A DNA stretch of 64,000 nt, taken from positions 12,299,231 through 12,363,230 of the forward strand of contig CM041197.1 of assembly GCA_023078555.1 (NCBI GenBank), in the 5' to 3' direction. Source of the DNA: Ulva prolifera. Taxonomy: Eukaryota; Chlorophyta; Ulvophyceae; Ulvales; Ulvaceae. The notes below the pieces were generated by a model. The model was not told the origin of the DNA. It saw nothing but the letters and a program-made list of their open reading frames with translations, and did no database searches. The position numbers and the translations under genes are program-made. Of the stretch, positions 13,001-27,200 are shown one piece after another. Positions within the stretch are counted from its first letter, which is position 1. Every line of letters starts with the position of its first letter.

Positions 13001-16000
13001 GGGTGCGGAAAACGATCGAATCATTAAAATCTGAGGATGCAGTGCTGTTCGGAACATGCATTAATGCTAGAATACTCCAGCTCCGTCGTTTCCATGACAG
13101 ATGTATGAGGCTACGGAGCATGCGTGTGCTGCTGAGGTGCACCTGTGGGCACTGTAATTTGGATACGGAAAACGATCGAATCATCAAAATCTGAGCATGC
13201 GTTGCTGTTCGGAACATGCATAAATGCTAGAATACACCATTTCCGTCGTTTCTGTGACAGATGTATGAGGCTACGGAGCATGCGTGTGCTGCTGAGGTGC
13301 ACCTGTGGGCACTGTAATTTGGATGCGGAAAACGATCGAATCATCAAAATCTGAGGATGCAGTGCTGTTCGGAACATGCAGTAATGCTAGAATACTCCAG
13401 CTCCGTCGTTTCCATGACAGATGTAAGAGGCTAAGGTGCGTGCGCGTCCTGATGAGGTGCACTAGTGCTGCTGAGGTGCACCTGTGGGCACTGTAATCTG
13501 GATGCGGAAAACGATCGAATCATCAAAATCTGAGCATGCAGTGCTGTTCGAAACATGTATAAATGCTAGAAGAGACCAGCTCCTTCGTTTCCATGACAGA
13601 TGTATGAGGCTACGGAGCATGCGTGTGCTGCTGAGGTGCACCTGTGGGCACTGTAATTTGGATGCGGAAAACGATCGAATCATCAAAAATCTGAGGATGC
13701 AGTGCTGTTCGGAACATGCATTAATGCTAGAATAATCCAGCTCCGTCGTTTCCATGACAGATGTAAGAGGCTAAGGTGCGTGCGCGTCCTGATGAGGTGC
13801 ACTAGTGCTGCTGAGGTGCACCTGTGGGCACTGTAATCTGGATGCGGAAAACGATCGAATCATCAAAATCTGAGCATGCAGTGCTGTTCGGAACATGTAT
13901 AAATGCTAGAAGAGACCAGCTCCTTCGTTTCCATGACAGATGTATGAGGCTACGGAGCATGCGTGTGCTGCTGAGGTGCACCTGTGGGCACTGTAATTTG
14001 GATGCGGAAAACGATCGAATCATCAAAATCTGAGCATGCGGTGCTGTTCGGAACATGCATAAATGCTAGAATACACCATTTCCGTCGTTTCTGTGACAGA
14101 TGTATGAGGCTACGGAGCATGCGTGTGCTGCTGAGGTGCACCTGTGGGCACTGTAATTTGGATGCGGAAAACGATCGAATCATCAAAATCTGAGGATGCA
14201 GTGCTGTTCGGAACATGCATTAATGCTAGAATACTCCAGCTCCGTCGTTTCCATGACAGATGTAAGAGGCTAAGGTGCGTGCGCGTCCTGATGAGGTGCA
14301 CTTGTGCTGCTGAGGTGCACCTGTGGGCACTGTAATTTGGGTGCGGAAAACGATCGAATCATTAAAATCTGAGGATGCAGTGTTGTTCGGAACATGCATA
14401 AATGCTAGAATACACCATTTCCGTCGTTTCTGTGACAGATGTATGAGGCTACGGAGCATGCGTGTGCTGCTGAGGTGCACCTGTGGGCACTGTAATTTGG
14501 GTGCGGAAAACGATCGAATCATTAAAATCTGAGGATGCAGTGCTGTTCGGAACATGCATAAATGCTAGAATACACCATTTCCGTCGTTTCTGTGACAGAT
14601 GTATGAGGCTACGGAGCATGCGTGTGCTGCTGAGGTGCACTAGTGCTGCTGAGGTGCACCTGTGGGCACCGTAATCTGGATGCGGAAAACGATCGAATCA
14701 TCAAAATCTGAGCATGCAGTGCTGTTCGGAACATGTATAAATGCTAGAAGAGACCAGCTCCTTCGTTTCCATGACAGATGTATGAGGCTACGGAGCATGC
14801 GTGTGCTGCTGAGGTGCACCTGTGGGCACTGTAATTTGGATGCGGAAAACGATCGAATCATCAAAATCTGAGGATGCAGTGCTGTTCGGAACATGCATTA
14901 ATGCTAGAATACTCCAGCTCCGTCGTTTCCATGACAGATGTAAGAGGCTAAGGTGCGTGCGCGTCCTGATGAGGTGCACTTGTGCTGCTGAGGTGCACCT
15001 GTGGGCACTGTAATTTGGGTGCGGAAAACGATCGAATCATTAAAATCTGAGGATGCAGTGCTGTTCGGAACATGCATAAATGCTAGAATACACCATTTCC
15101 GTCGTTTCTGTGACAGATGTATGAGGCTACGGAGCATGCGTGTGCTGCTGAGGTGCACCTGTGGGCACTGTAATTTGGGTGCGGAAAACGATCGAATCAT
15201 TAAAATCTGAGGATGCAGTGCTGTTCGGAACATGCATAAATGCTAGAATACACCATTTCCGTCGTTTCTGTGACAGATGTATGAGGCTACGGAGCATGCG
15301 TGTGCTGCTGAGGTGCACCTGTGGGCACTGTAATTTGGATGCGGAAATCGATCGAATCATCAAAATCTGAGGATGCAGTGCTGTTCGGAACATGCATAAA
15401 TGCTAGAATACACCATTTCCGTCGTTTCTGTGACAGATGTATGAGGCTACGGAGCATGCGTGTGCTGCTGAGGTGCACCTGTGGGCACTGTAATTTGGAT
15501 GCGGAAAACGATCGAATCATCAAAATCTGAGGATGCAGTGCTGTTCGGAACATGCATTAATGCTAGAATACTCCAGCTCCGTCGTTTCCATGACAGATGT
15601 ATGAGGCTACGGAGCATGCGTGTGCTGCTGAGGTGCACCTGTGGGCACTGTAATTTGGATACGGAAAACGATCGAATCATCAAAATCTGAGCATGCGTTG
15701 CTGTTCGGAACATGCATAAATGCTAGAATACACCATTTCCGTCGTTTCTGTGACAGATGTATGAGGCTACGGAGCATGCGTGTGCTGCTGAGGTGCACCT
15801 GTGGGCACTGTAATTTGGATGCGGAAAACGATCGAATCATCAAAATCTGAGGATGCAGTGCTGTTCGGAACATGCAGTAATGCTAGAATACTCCAGCTCC
15901 GTCGTTTCCATGACAGATGTAAGAGGCTAAGGTGCGTGCGCGTCCTGATGAGGTGCACTAGTGCTGCTGAGGTGCACCTGTGGGCACTGTAATCTGGATG

Positions 16001-19000
16001 CGGAAAACGATCGAATCATCAAAATCTGAGCATGCAGTGCTGTTCGGAACATGTATAAATGCTAGAAGAGACCAGCTCCTTCGTTTCCATGACAGATGTA
16101 TGAGGCTACGGAGCATGCGTGTGCTGCTGAGGTGCACCTGTGGGCACTGTAATTTGGATGCGGAAAACGATCGAATCATCAAAATCTGAGGATGCAGTGC
16201 TGTTCGGAACATGCAGTAATGCTAGAATACTCCAGCTCCGTCGTTTCCATGACAGATGTAAGAGGCTAAGGTGCGTGCGCGTCCTGATGAGGTGCACTAG
16301 TGCTGCTGAGGTGCACCTGTGGGCACTGTAATCTGGATGCGGAAAACGATCGAATCATCAAAATCTGAGCATGCAGTGCTGTTCGAAACATGTATAAATG
16401 CTAGAAGAGACCAGCTCCTTCGTTTCCATGACAGATGTATGAGGCTACGGAGCATGCGTGTGCTGCTGAGGTGCACCTGTGGGCACTGTAATTTGGATGC
16501 GGAAAACGATCGAATCATCAAAATCTGAGGATGCAGTGCTGTTCGGAACATGCATAAATGCTAGAATACACCATTTCCGTCGTTTCTGTGACAGATGTAT
16601 GAGGCTACGGAGCATGCGTGTGCTGCTGAGGTGCACTAGTGCTGCTGAGGTGCACCTGTGGGCACTGTAATCTGGATGCGGAAAACGATCGAATCATCAA
16701 AATCTGAGCATGCAGTGCTGTTCGGAACATGTATAAATGCTAGAAGAGACCAGCTCCTTCGTTTCCATGACAGATGTATGAGGCTACGGAGCATGCGTGT
16801 GCTGCTGAGGTGCACCTGTGGGCACTGTAATTTGGATGCGGAAAACGATCGAATCATTAAAATCTGAGGATGCAGTGCTGTTCGGAACATGCATAAATGC
16901 TAGAATACACCATTTCCGTCGTTTCTGTGACAGATGTATGAGGCTACGGAGCATGCGTGTGCTGCTGAGGTGCACCTGTGGGCACTGTAATTTGGATGCG
17001 GAAATCGATCGAATCATCAAAATCTGAGGATGCAGTGCTGTTCGGAACATGCATAAATGCTAGAATACACCATTTCCGTCGTTTCTGTGACAGATGTATG
17101 AGGCTACGGAGCATGCGTGTGCTGCTGAGGTGCACCTGTGGGCACTGTAATTTGGATGCGGAAAACGATCGAATCATCAAAATCTGAGGATGCAGTGCTG
17201 TTCGGAACATGCATTAATGCTAGAATACTCCAGCTCCGTCGTTTCCATGACAGATGTATGAGGCTAAGGTGCGTGCGCGTCCTGATGAGGTGCACTTGTG
17301 CTGCTGAGGTGCACCTGTGGGCACTGTAATTTGGGTGCGGAAAACGATCGAATCATTAAAATCTGAGGATGCAGTGCTGTTCGGAACATGCATAAATGCT
17401 AGAATACACCATTTTCGTCGTTTCTGTGACAGATGTATGAGGCTACGGAGCATGCGTGTGCTGCTGAGGTGCACCTGTGGGCACTGTAATTTGGGTGCGG
17501 AAAACGATCGAATCATTAAAATCTGAGGATGCAGTGCTGTTCGGAACATGCATAAATGCTAGAATACACCATTTCCGTCGTTTCTGTGACAGATGTATGA
17601 GGCTACGGAGCATGCGTGTGCTGCTGAGGTGCACCTGTGGGCACTGTAATTTGGATGCGGAAATCGATCGAATCATCAAAATCTGAGGATGCAGTGCTGT
17701 TCGGAACATGCATAAATGCTAGAATACACCATTTCCGTCGTTTCTGTGACAGATGTATGAGGCTACGGAGCATGCGTGTGCTGCTGAGGTGCACTAGTGC
17801 TGCTGAGGTGCACCTGTGGGCACTGTAATCTGGATGCGGAAAACGATCGAATCATCAAAATCTGAGCATGCAGTGATGTTCGGAACATGTATAAATGCTA
17901 GAAGAGACCAGCTCCTTCGTTTCCATGACAGATGTATGAGGCTACGGAGCATGCGTGTGCTGCTGAGGTGCACCTGTGGGCACTGTAATTTGGATGCGGA
18001 AAACGATCGAATCATCAAAATCTGAGGATGCAGTGCTGTTCGGAACATGCATTAATGCTAGAATACTCCAGCTCCGTCGTTTCCATGACAGATGTAAGAG
18101 GCTAAGGTGCGTGCGCGTCCTGATGAGGTGCACTTGTGCTGCTGAGGTGCACCTGTGGGCACTTTAATTTGGGTGCGGAAAACGATCGAATCATTAAAAT
18201 CTGAGGATGCAGTGCTGTTCGGAACATGCATAAATGCTAGAATACACCATTTCCGTCGTTTCTGTGACAGATGTATGAGGCTACGGAGCATGCGTGTGCT
18301 GCTGAGGTGCACCTGTGGGCACTGTAATTTGGATGCGGAAATCGATCGAATCATCAAAATCTGAGGATGCAGTGCTGTTCGGAACATGCATAAATGCTAG
18401 AATACACCATTTCCGTCGTTTCTGTGACAGATGTATGAGGCTACGGAGCATGCGTGTGCTGCTGAGGTGCACCTGTGGGCACTGTAATTTGGATGCGGAA
18501 AACGATCGAATCATCAAAATCTGAGGATGCAGTGCTGTTCGGAACATGCATTAATGCTAGAATACTCCAGCTCCGTCGTTTCCATGACAGATGTATGAGG
18601 CTACGGAGCATGCGTGTGCTGCTGAGGTGCACCTGTGGGCACTGTAATTTGGATACGGAAAACGATCGAATCATCAAAATCTGAGCATGCGGTGCTGTTC
18701 GGAACATGCATAAATGCTAGAATACACCATTTCCGTCGTTTCTGTGACAGATGTATGAGGCTACGGAGCATGCGTGTGCTGCTGAGGTGCACCTGTGGGC
18801 ACTGTAATTTGGATGCGGAAAACGATCGAATCATCAAAATCTGAGGATGCAGTGCTGTTCGGAACATGCAGTAATGCTAGAATACTCCAGCTCCGTCGTT
18901 TCCATGACAGATGTAAGAGGCTAAGGTGCGTGCGCGTCCTGATGAGGTGCACTAGTGCTGCTGAGGTGCACCTGTGGGCACTGTAATCTGGATGCGGAAA

Positions 19001-21267
19001 ACGATCGAATCATCAAAATCTGAGCATGCAGTGCTGTTCGGAACATGTATAAATGCTAGAAGAGACCAGCTCCTTCGTTTCCATGACAGATGTATGAGGC
19101 TACGGAGCATGCGTGTGCTGCTGAGGTGCACCTGTGGGCACTGTAATTTGGATGCGGAAAACGATCGAATCATCAAAATCTGAGGATGCAGTGCTGTTCG
19201 GAACATGCAGTAATGCTAGAATACTCCAGCTCCGTCGTTTCCATGACAGATGTAAGAGGCTAAGGTGCGTGCGCGTCCTGATGAGGTGCACTAGTGCTGC
19301 TGAGGTGCACCTGTGGGCACTGTAATCTGGATGCGGAAAACGATCGAATCATCAAAATCTGAGCATGCAGTGCTGTTCGGAACATGTATAAATGCTAGAA
19401 GAGACCAGCTCCTTCGTTTCCATGACAGATGTATGAGGCTACGGAGCATGCGTGTGCTGCTGAGGTGCACCTGTGGGCACTGTAATTTGGATGCGGAAAA
19501 CGATCGAATCATCAAAATCTGAGCATGCGGTGCTGTTCGGAACATGCATAAATGCTAGAATACACCATTTCCGTCGTTTCTGTGACAGATGTATGAGGCT
19601 ACGGAGCATGCGTGTGCTGCTGAGGTGCACCTGTGGGCACTGTAATTTGGATGCGGAAAACGATCGAATCATCAAAATCTGAGGATGCAGTGCTGTTCGG
19701 AACATGCATTAATGCTAGAATACTCCAGCTCCGTCGTTTCCATGCCAGATGTAAGAGGCTAAGGTGCGTGCGCGTCCTGATGAGGTGCACTTGTGCTGCT
19801 GAGGTGCACCTGTGGGCACTGTAATTTGGGTGCGGAAAACGATCGAATCATTAAAATCTGAGGATGCAGTGCTGTTCGGAACATGCATAAATGCTAGAAT
19901 ACACCATTTCCGTCGTTTCTGTGACAGATGTATGAGGCTACGGAGCATGCGTGTGCTGCTGAGGTGCACCTGTGGGCACTGTAATTTGGGTGCGGAAAAC
20001 GATCGAATCATTAAAATCTGAGCATGCAGTGCTGTTCGGAACATGCATAAATGCTAGAATACACCATTTCCGTCGTTTCTGTGACAGATGTATGAGGCTA
20101 CGGAGCATGCGTGTGCTGCTGAGGTGCACCTGTGGGCACTGTAATTTGGATGCGGAAATCGATCGAATCATCAAAATCTGAGGATGCAGTGCTGTTCGGA
20201 ACATGCATAAATGCTAGAATACACCATTTCCGTCGTTTCTGTGACAGATGTATGAGGCTACGGAGCATGCGTGTGCTGCTGAGGTGCACCTGTGGGCACT
20301 GTAATTTGGATGCGGAAAACGATCGAATCATCAAAATCTGAGGATGCAGTGCTGTTCGGAACATGCATTAATGCTAGAATACTCCAGCTCCGTCGTTTCC
20401 ATGACAGATGTATGAGGCTACGGAGCATGCGTGTGCTGCTGAGGTGCACCTGTGGGCACTGTAATTTGGATGCGGAAAACGATCGAATCATCAAAATCTG
20501 AGCATGCGGTGCTATTCAGAACATGCATAAATGCTAGAATACACCATTTCCGTCGTTTCTGTGACAGATGTATGAGGCTACGGAGCATGCGTGTGCTGCT
20601 GAGGTGCACCTGTGGGCACTGTAATTTGGATGCGGAAAACGATCGAATCATCAAAATCTGAGGATGCAGTGCTGTTCGGAACATGCAGTAATGCTAGAAT
20701 ACTCCAGCTCCGTCGTTTCCATGACAGATGTAAGAGGCTAAGGTGCGTGCGCGTCCTGATGAGGTGCACTAGTGCTGCTGAGGTGCACCTGTGGGCACTG
20801 TAATCTGGATGCGGAAAACGATCGAATCATCAAAATCTGAGCATGCAGTGCTGTTCGGAACATGTATAAATGCTAGAAGAGACCAGCTCCTTCGTTTCCA
20901 TGACAGATGTATGAGGCTACGGAGCATGCGTGTGCTGCTGAGGTGCACCTGTGGGCACTGTAATTTGGATGCGGAAAACGATCGAATCATCAAAATCTGA
21001 GCATGCGGTGCTGTTCGGAACATGCATTAATGCTAGAATACACCATTTCCGTCGTTTCTGTGACAGATGTATGAGGCTACGGAGCATGCGTGTGCTGCTG
21101 AGGTGCACCTGTGGGCACTGTAATTTGGATGCGGAAAACGATCGAATCATCAAAATCTGAGGATGCAGTGCTGTTCGGAACATGCAGTAATGCTAGAATA
21201 CTCCAGCTCCGTCGTTTCCATGACAGATGTAAGAGGCTAAGGTGCGTGCGCGTCCTGATGAGGTGCA

Positions 21268-24200
21268 CTAGTGCTGCTGAGGTGCACCTGTGGGCACTGT
21301 AATCTGGATGCGGAAAACGATCGAATCATCAAAATCTGAGCATGCAGTGCTGTTCGGAACATGTATAAATGCTAGAAGTGACCAGCTCCTTCGTTTCCAT
21401 GACAGATGTATGAGGCTACGGAGCATGCGTGTGCTGCTGAGGTGCACCTGTGGGCACTGTAATTTGGATGCGGAAAACGATCGAATCATCAAAATCTGAG
21501 CATGCGGTGCTGTTCGGAACATGCATAAATGCTAGAATACACCATTTCCGTCGTTTCTGTGACAGATGTATGAGGCTACGGAGCATGCGTGTGCTGCTGA
21601 GGTGCACCTGTGGGCACTGTAATTTGGATGCGGAAAACGATCGAATCATCAAAATCTGAGGATGCAGTGCTGTTCGGAACATGCATTAATGCTAGAATAC
21701 TCCAGCTCCGTCGTTTCCATGACAGATGTATGAGGCTACGGAGCATGCGTGTGCTGCTGAGGTGCACCTGTGGGCACTGTAATTTGGATACGGAAAACGA
21801 TCGAATCATCAAAATCTGAGGATGCAGTGCTATTCGGAACATGCAGTAATGCTAGAATACTCCAGCTCCGTCGTTTCCATGACAGATGTAAGAGGCTAAG
21901 GTGCGTGCGCGTCCTGATGAGGTGCACTAGTGCTGCTGAGGTGCACCTGTGGGCACTGTAATCTGGATGCGGAAAACGATCGAATCATCAAAATCTGAGC
22001 ATGCAGTGCTGTTCGGAACATGTATAAATGCTAGAAGAGACCAGCTCCTTCGTTTCCATGACAGATGTATGAGGCTACGGAGCATGCGTGTGCTGCTGAG
22101 GTGCACCTGTGGGCACTGTAATTTGGATGCGGAAAACGATCGAATCATCAAAATCTGAGGATGCAGTGCTGTTCGGAACATGCAGTAATGCTAGAATACT
22201 CCAGCTCCGTCGTTTCCATGACAGATGTAAGAGGCTAAGGTGCGTGCGCGTCCTGATGAGGTGCACTTGTGCTGCTGAGGTGCACCTGTGGGCACTGTAA
22301 TTTGGGTGCGGAAAACGATCGAATCATTAAAATCTGAGGATACAGTGCTGTTCGGAACATGCATAAATGCTAGAATACACCATTTCCGTCGTTTCTGTGA
22401 CAGATGTATGAGGCTACGGAGCATGCGTGTGCTGCTGAGGTGCACCTGTGGGCACTGTAATTTGGATGCGGAAAACGATCGAATCATCAAAATCTAAGGA
22501 TGCAGTGCTGTTCGGAACATGCATTAATGCTAGAATACTCCAGCTCCGTCGTTTCCATGACAGATGTATGAGGCTACGGAGCATGCGTGTGCTGCTGAGG
22601 TGCACCTGTGGGCACTGTAATTTGGATACGGAAAACGATCGAATCATCAAAATCTGAGCATGCGGTGCTGTTCGGAACATGCATAAATGCTAGAATACAC
22701 CATTTCCGTCGTTTCTGTGACAGATGTATGAGGCTACGGAGCATGCGTGTGCTGCTGAGGTGCACCTGTGGGCACTGTAATTTGGATGCGGAAAACGATC
22801 GAATCATCAAAATCTGAGGATGCAGTGCTGTTCGGAACATGCAGTAATGCTAGAATACTCCAGCTCCGTCGTTTCCATGACAGATGTAAGAGGCTAAGGT
22901 GCGTGCGCGTCCTGATGAGGTGCACTAGTGCTGCTGAGGTGCACCTGTGGGCACTGTAATCTGGATGCGGAAAACGATCGAATCATCAAAATCTGAGCAT
23001 GCAGTGCTGTTCGGAACATGTATAAATGCTAGAAGAGACCAGCTCCTTCGTTTCCATGACAGATGTATGAGGCTACGGAGCATGCGTGTGCTGCTGAGGT
23101 GCACCTGTGGGCACTGTAATTTGGATGCGGAAAACGATCGAATCATCAAAATCTGAGGATGCAGTGCTGTTCGGAACATGCAGTAATGCTAGAATACTCC
23201 AGCTCCGTCGTTTCCATGACAGATGTAAGAGGCTAAGGTGCGTGCGCGTCCTGATGAGGTGCACTAGTGCTGCTGAGGTGCACCTGTGGGCACTGTAATC
23301 TGGATGCGGAAAACGATCGAATCATCAAAATCTGAGCATGCAGTGCTGTTCGGAACATGTATAAATGCTAGAAGAGACCAGCTCCTTCGTTTCCATGACA
23401 GATGTATGAGGCTACGGAGCATGCGTGTGCTGCTGAGGTGCACCTGTGGGCACTGTAATTTGGATGCGGAAAACGATCGAATCATCAAAATCTGAGGATG
23501 CAGTGCTGTTCGGAACATGCAGTAATGCTAGAATACTCCAGCTCCGTCGTTTCCATGACAGATGTAAGAGGCTAAGGTGCGTGCGCGTCCTGATGAGGTG
23601 CACTTGTGCTGCTGAGGTGCACCTGTGGGCACTGTAATCTGGATGCGGAAAACGATCGAATCATCAAAATCTGAGCATGCGGTGCTATTCAGAACATGCA
23701 TAAATGCTAGAATACACCATTTCCGTCGTTTCTGTGACAGATGTATGAGGCTACGGAGCATGCGTGTGCTGCTGAGGTGCACCTGTGGGCACTGTAATTT
23801 GGATGCGGAAAACGATCGAATCATCAAAATCTGAGGATGCAGTGCTGTTCGGAACATGCAGTAATGCTAGAATACTCCAGCTCCGTCGTTTCCATGACAG
23901 ATGTAAGAGGCTAAGGTGCGTGCGCGTCCTGATGAGGTGCACTAGTGCTGCTGAGGTGCACCTGTGGGCACTGTAATCTGGATGCGGAAAACGATCGAAT
24001 CATCAAAATCTGAGCATGCAGTGCTGTTCGGAACATGTATAAATGCTAGAAGTGACCAGCTCCTTCGTTTCCATGACAGATGTATGAGGCTACGGAGCAT
24101 GCGTGTGCTGCTGAGGTGCACCTGTGGGCACTGTAATTTGGATGCGGAAAACGATCGAATCATCAAAATCTGAGCATGCGGTGCTGTTCGGAACATGCAT

Positions 24201-27200
24201 AAATGCTAGAATACACCATTTCCGTCGTTTCTGTGACAGATGTATGAGGCTACGGAGCATGCGTGTGCTGCTGAGGTGCACCTGTGGGCACTGTAATTTG
24301 GATGCGGAAAACGATCGAATCATCAAAATCTGAGGATGCAGTGCTGTTCGGAACATGCATTAATGCTAGAATACTCCAGCTCCGTCGTTTCCATGACAGA
24401 TGTATGAGGCTACGGAGCATGCGTGTGCTGCTGAGGTGCACCTGTGGGCACTGTAATTTGGATACGGAAAACGATCGAATCATCAAAATCTGAGGATGCA
24501 GTGCTATTCGGAACATGCAGTAATGCTAGAATACTCCAGCTCCGTCGTTTCCATGACAGATGTAAGAGGCTAAGGTGCGTGCGCGTCCTGATGAGGTGCA
24601 CTAGTGCTGCTGAGGTGCACCTGTGGGCACTGTAATCTGGATGCGGAAAACGATCGAATCATCAAAATCTGAGCATGCAGTGCTGTTCGGAACATGTATA
24701 AATGCTAGAAGAGACCAGCTCCTTCGTTTCCATGACAGATGTATGAGGCTACGGAGCATGCGTGTGCTGCTGAGGTGCACCTGTGGGCACTGTAATTTGG
24801 ATGCGGAAAACGATCGAATCATCAAAATCTGAGGATGCAGTGCTGTTCGGAACATGCAGTAATGCTAGAATACTCCAGCTCCGTCGTTTCCATGACAGAT
24901 GTAAGAGGCTAAGGTGCGTGCGCGTCCTGATGAGGTGCACTTGTGCTGCTGAGGTGCACCTGTGGGCACTGTAATTTGGGTGCGGAAAACGATCGAATCA
25001 TTAAAATCTGAGGATACAGTGCTGTTCGGAACATGCATAAATGCTAGAATACACCATTTCCGTCGTTTCTGTGACAGATGTATGAGGCTACGGAGCATGC
25101 GTGTGCTGCTGAGGTGCACCTGTGGGCACTGTAATTTGGATGCGGAAAACGATCGAATCATCAAAATCTAAGGATGCAGTGCTGTTCGGAACATGCATTA
25201 ATGCTAGAATACTCCAGCTCCGTCGTTTCCATGACAGATGTATGAGGCTACGGAGCATGCGTGTGCTGCTGAGGTGCACCTGTGGGCACTGTAATTTGGA
25301 TACGGAAAACGATCGAATCATCAAAATCTGAGCATGCGGTGCTGTTCGGAACATGCATAAATGCTAGAATACACCATTTCCGTCGTTTCTGTGACAGATG
25401 TATGAGGCTACGGAGCATGCGTGTGCTGCTGAGGTGCACCTGTGGGCACTGTAATTTGGATGCGGAAAACGATCGAATCATCAAAATCTGAGGATGCAGT
25501 GCTGTTCGGAACATGCAGTAATGCTAGAATACTCCAGCTCCGTCGTTTCCATGACAGATGTAAGAGGCTAAGGTGCGTGCGCGTCCTGATGAGGTGCACT
25601 AGTGCTGCTGAGGTGCACCTGTGGGCACTGTAATCTGGATGCGGAAAACGATCGAATCATCAAAATCTGAGCATGCAGTGCTGTTCGGAACATGTATAAA
25701 TGCTAGAAGAGACCAGCTCCTTCGTTTCCATGACAGATGTATGAGGCTACGGAGCATGCGTGTGCTGCTGAGGTGCACCTGTGGGCACTGTAATTTGGAT
25801 GCGGAAAACGATCGAATCATCAAAATCTGAGGATGCAGTGCTGTTCGGAACATGCAGTAATGCTAGAATACTCCAGCTCCGTCGTTTCCATGACAGATGT
25901 AAGAGGCTAAGGTGCGTGCGCGTCCTGATGAGGTGCACTAGTGCTGCTGAGGTGCACCTGTGGGCACTGTAATCTGGATGCGGAAAACGATCGAATCATC
26001 AAAATCTGAGCATGCAGTGCTGTTCGGAACATGTATAAATGCTAGAAGTGACCAGCTCCTTCGTTTCCATGACAGATGTATGAGGCTACGGAGCATGCGT
26101 GTGCTGCTGAGGTGCACCTGTGGGCACTGTAATTTGGATGCGGAAAACGATCGAATCATCAAAATCTGAGCATGCGGTGCTGTTCGGAACATGCATAAAT
26201 GCTAGAATACACCATTTCCGTCGTTTCTGTGACAGATGTATGAGGCTACGGAGCATGCGTGTGCTGCTGAGGTGCACCTGTGGGCACTGTAATTTGGATG
26301 CGGAAAACGATCGAATCATCAAAATCTGAGGATGCAGTGCTGTTCGGAACATGCATTAATGCTAGAATACTCCAGCTCCGTCGTTTCCATGACAGATGTA
26401 TGAGGCTACGGAGCATGCGTGTGCTGCTGAGGTGCACCTGTGGGCACTGTAATTTGGATACGGAAAACGATCGAATCATCAAAATCTGAGGATGCAGTGC
26501 TATTCGGAACATGCAGTAATGCTAGAATACTCCAGCTCCGTCGTTTCCATGACAGATGTAAGAGGCTAAGGTGCGTGCGCGTCCTGATGAGGTGCACTAG
26601 TGCTGCTGAGGTGCACCTGTGGGCACTGTAATCTGGATGCGGAAAACGATCGAATCATCAAAATCTGAGCATGCAGTGCTGTTCGGAACATGTATAAATG
26701 CTAGAAGAGACCAGCTCCTTCGTTTCCATGACAGATGTATGAGGCTACGGAGCATGCGTGTGCTGCTGAGGTGCACCTGTGGGCACTGTAATTTGGATGC
26801 GGAAAACGATCGAATCATCAAAATCTGAGGATGCAGTGCTGTTCGGAACATGCAGTAATGCTAGAATACTCCAGCTCCGTCGTTTCCATGACAGATGTAA
26901 GAGGCTAAGGTGCGTGCGCGTCCTGATGAGGTGCACTTGTGCTGCTGAGGTGCACCTGTGGGCACTGTAATTTGGGTGCGGAAAACGATCGAATCATTAA
27001 AATCTGAGGATACAGTGCTGTTCGGAACATGCATAAATGCTAGAATACACCATTTCCGTCGTTTCTGTGACAGATGTATGAGGCTACGGAGCATGCGTGT
27101 GCTGCTGAGGTGCACCTGTGGGCACTGTAATTTGGATGCGGAAAACGATCGAATCATCAAAATCTAAGGATGCAGTGCTGTTCGGAACATGCATTAATGC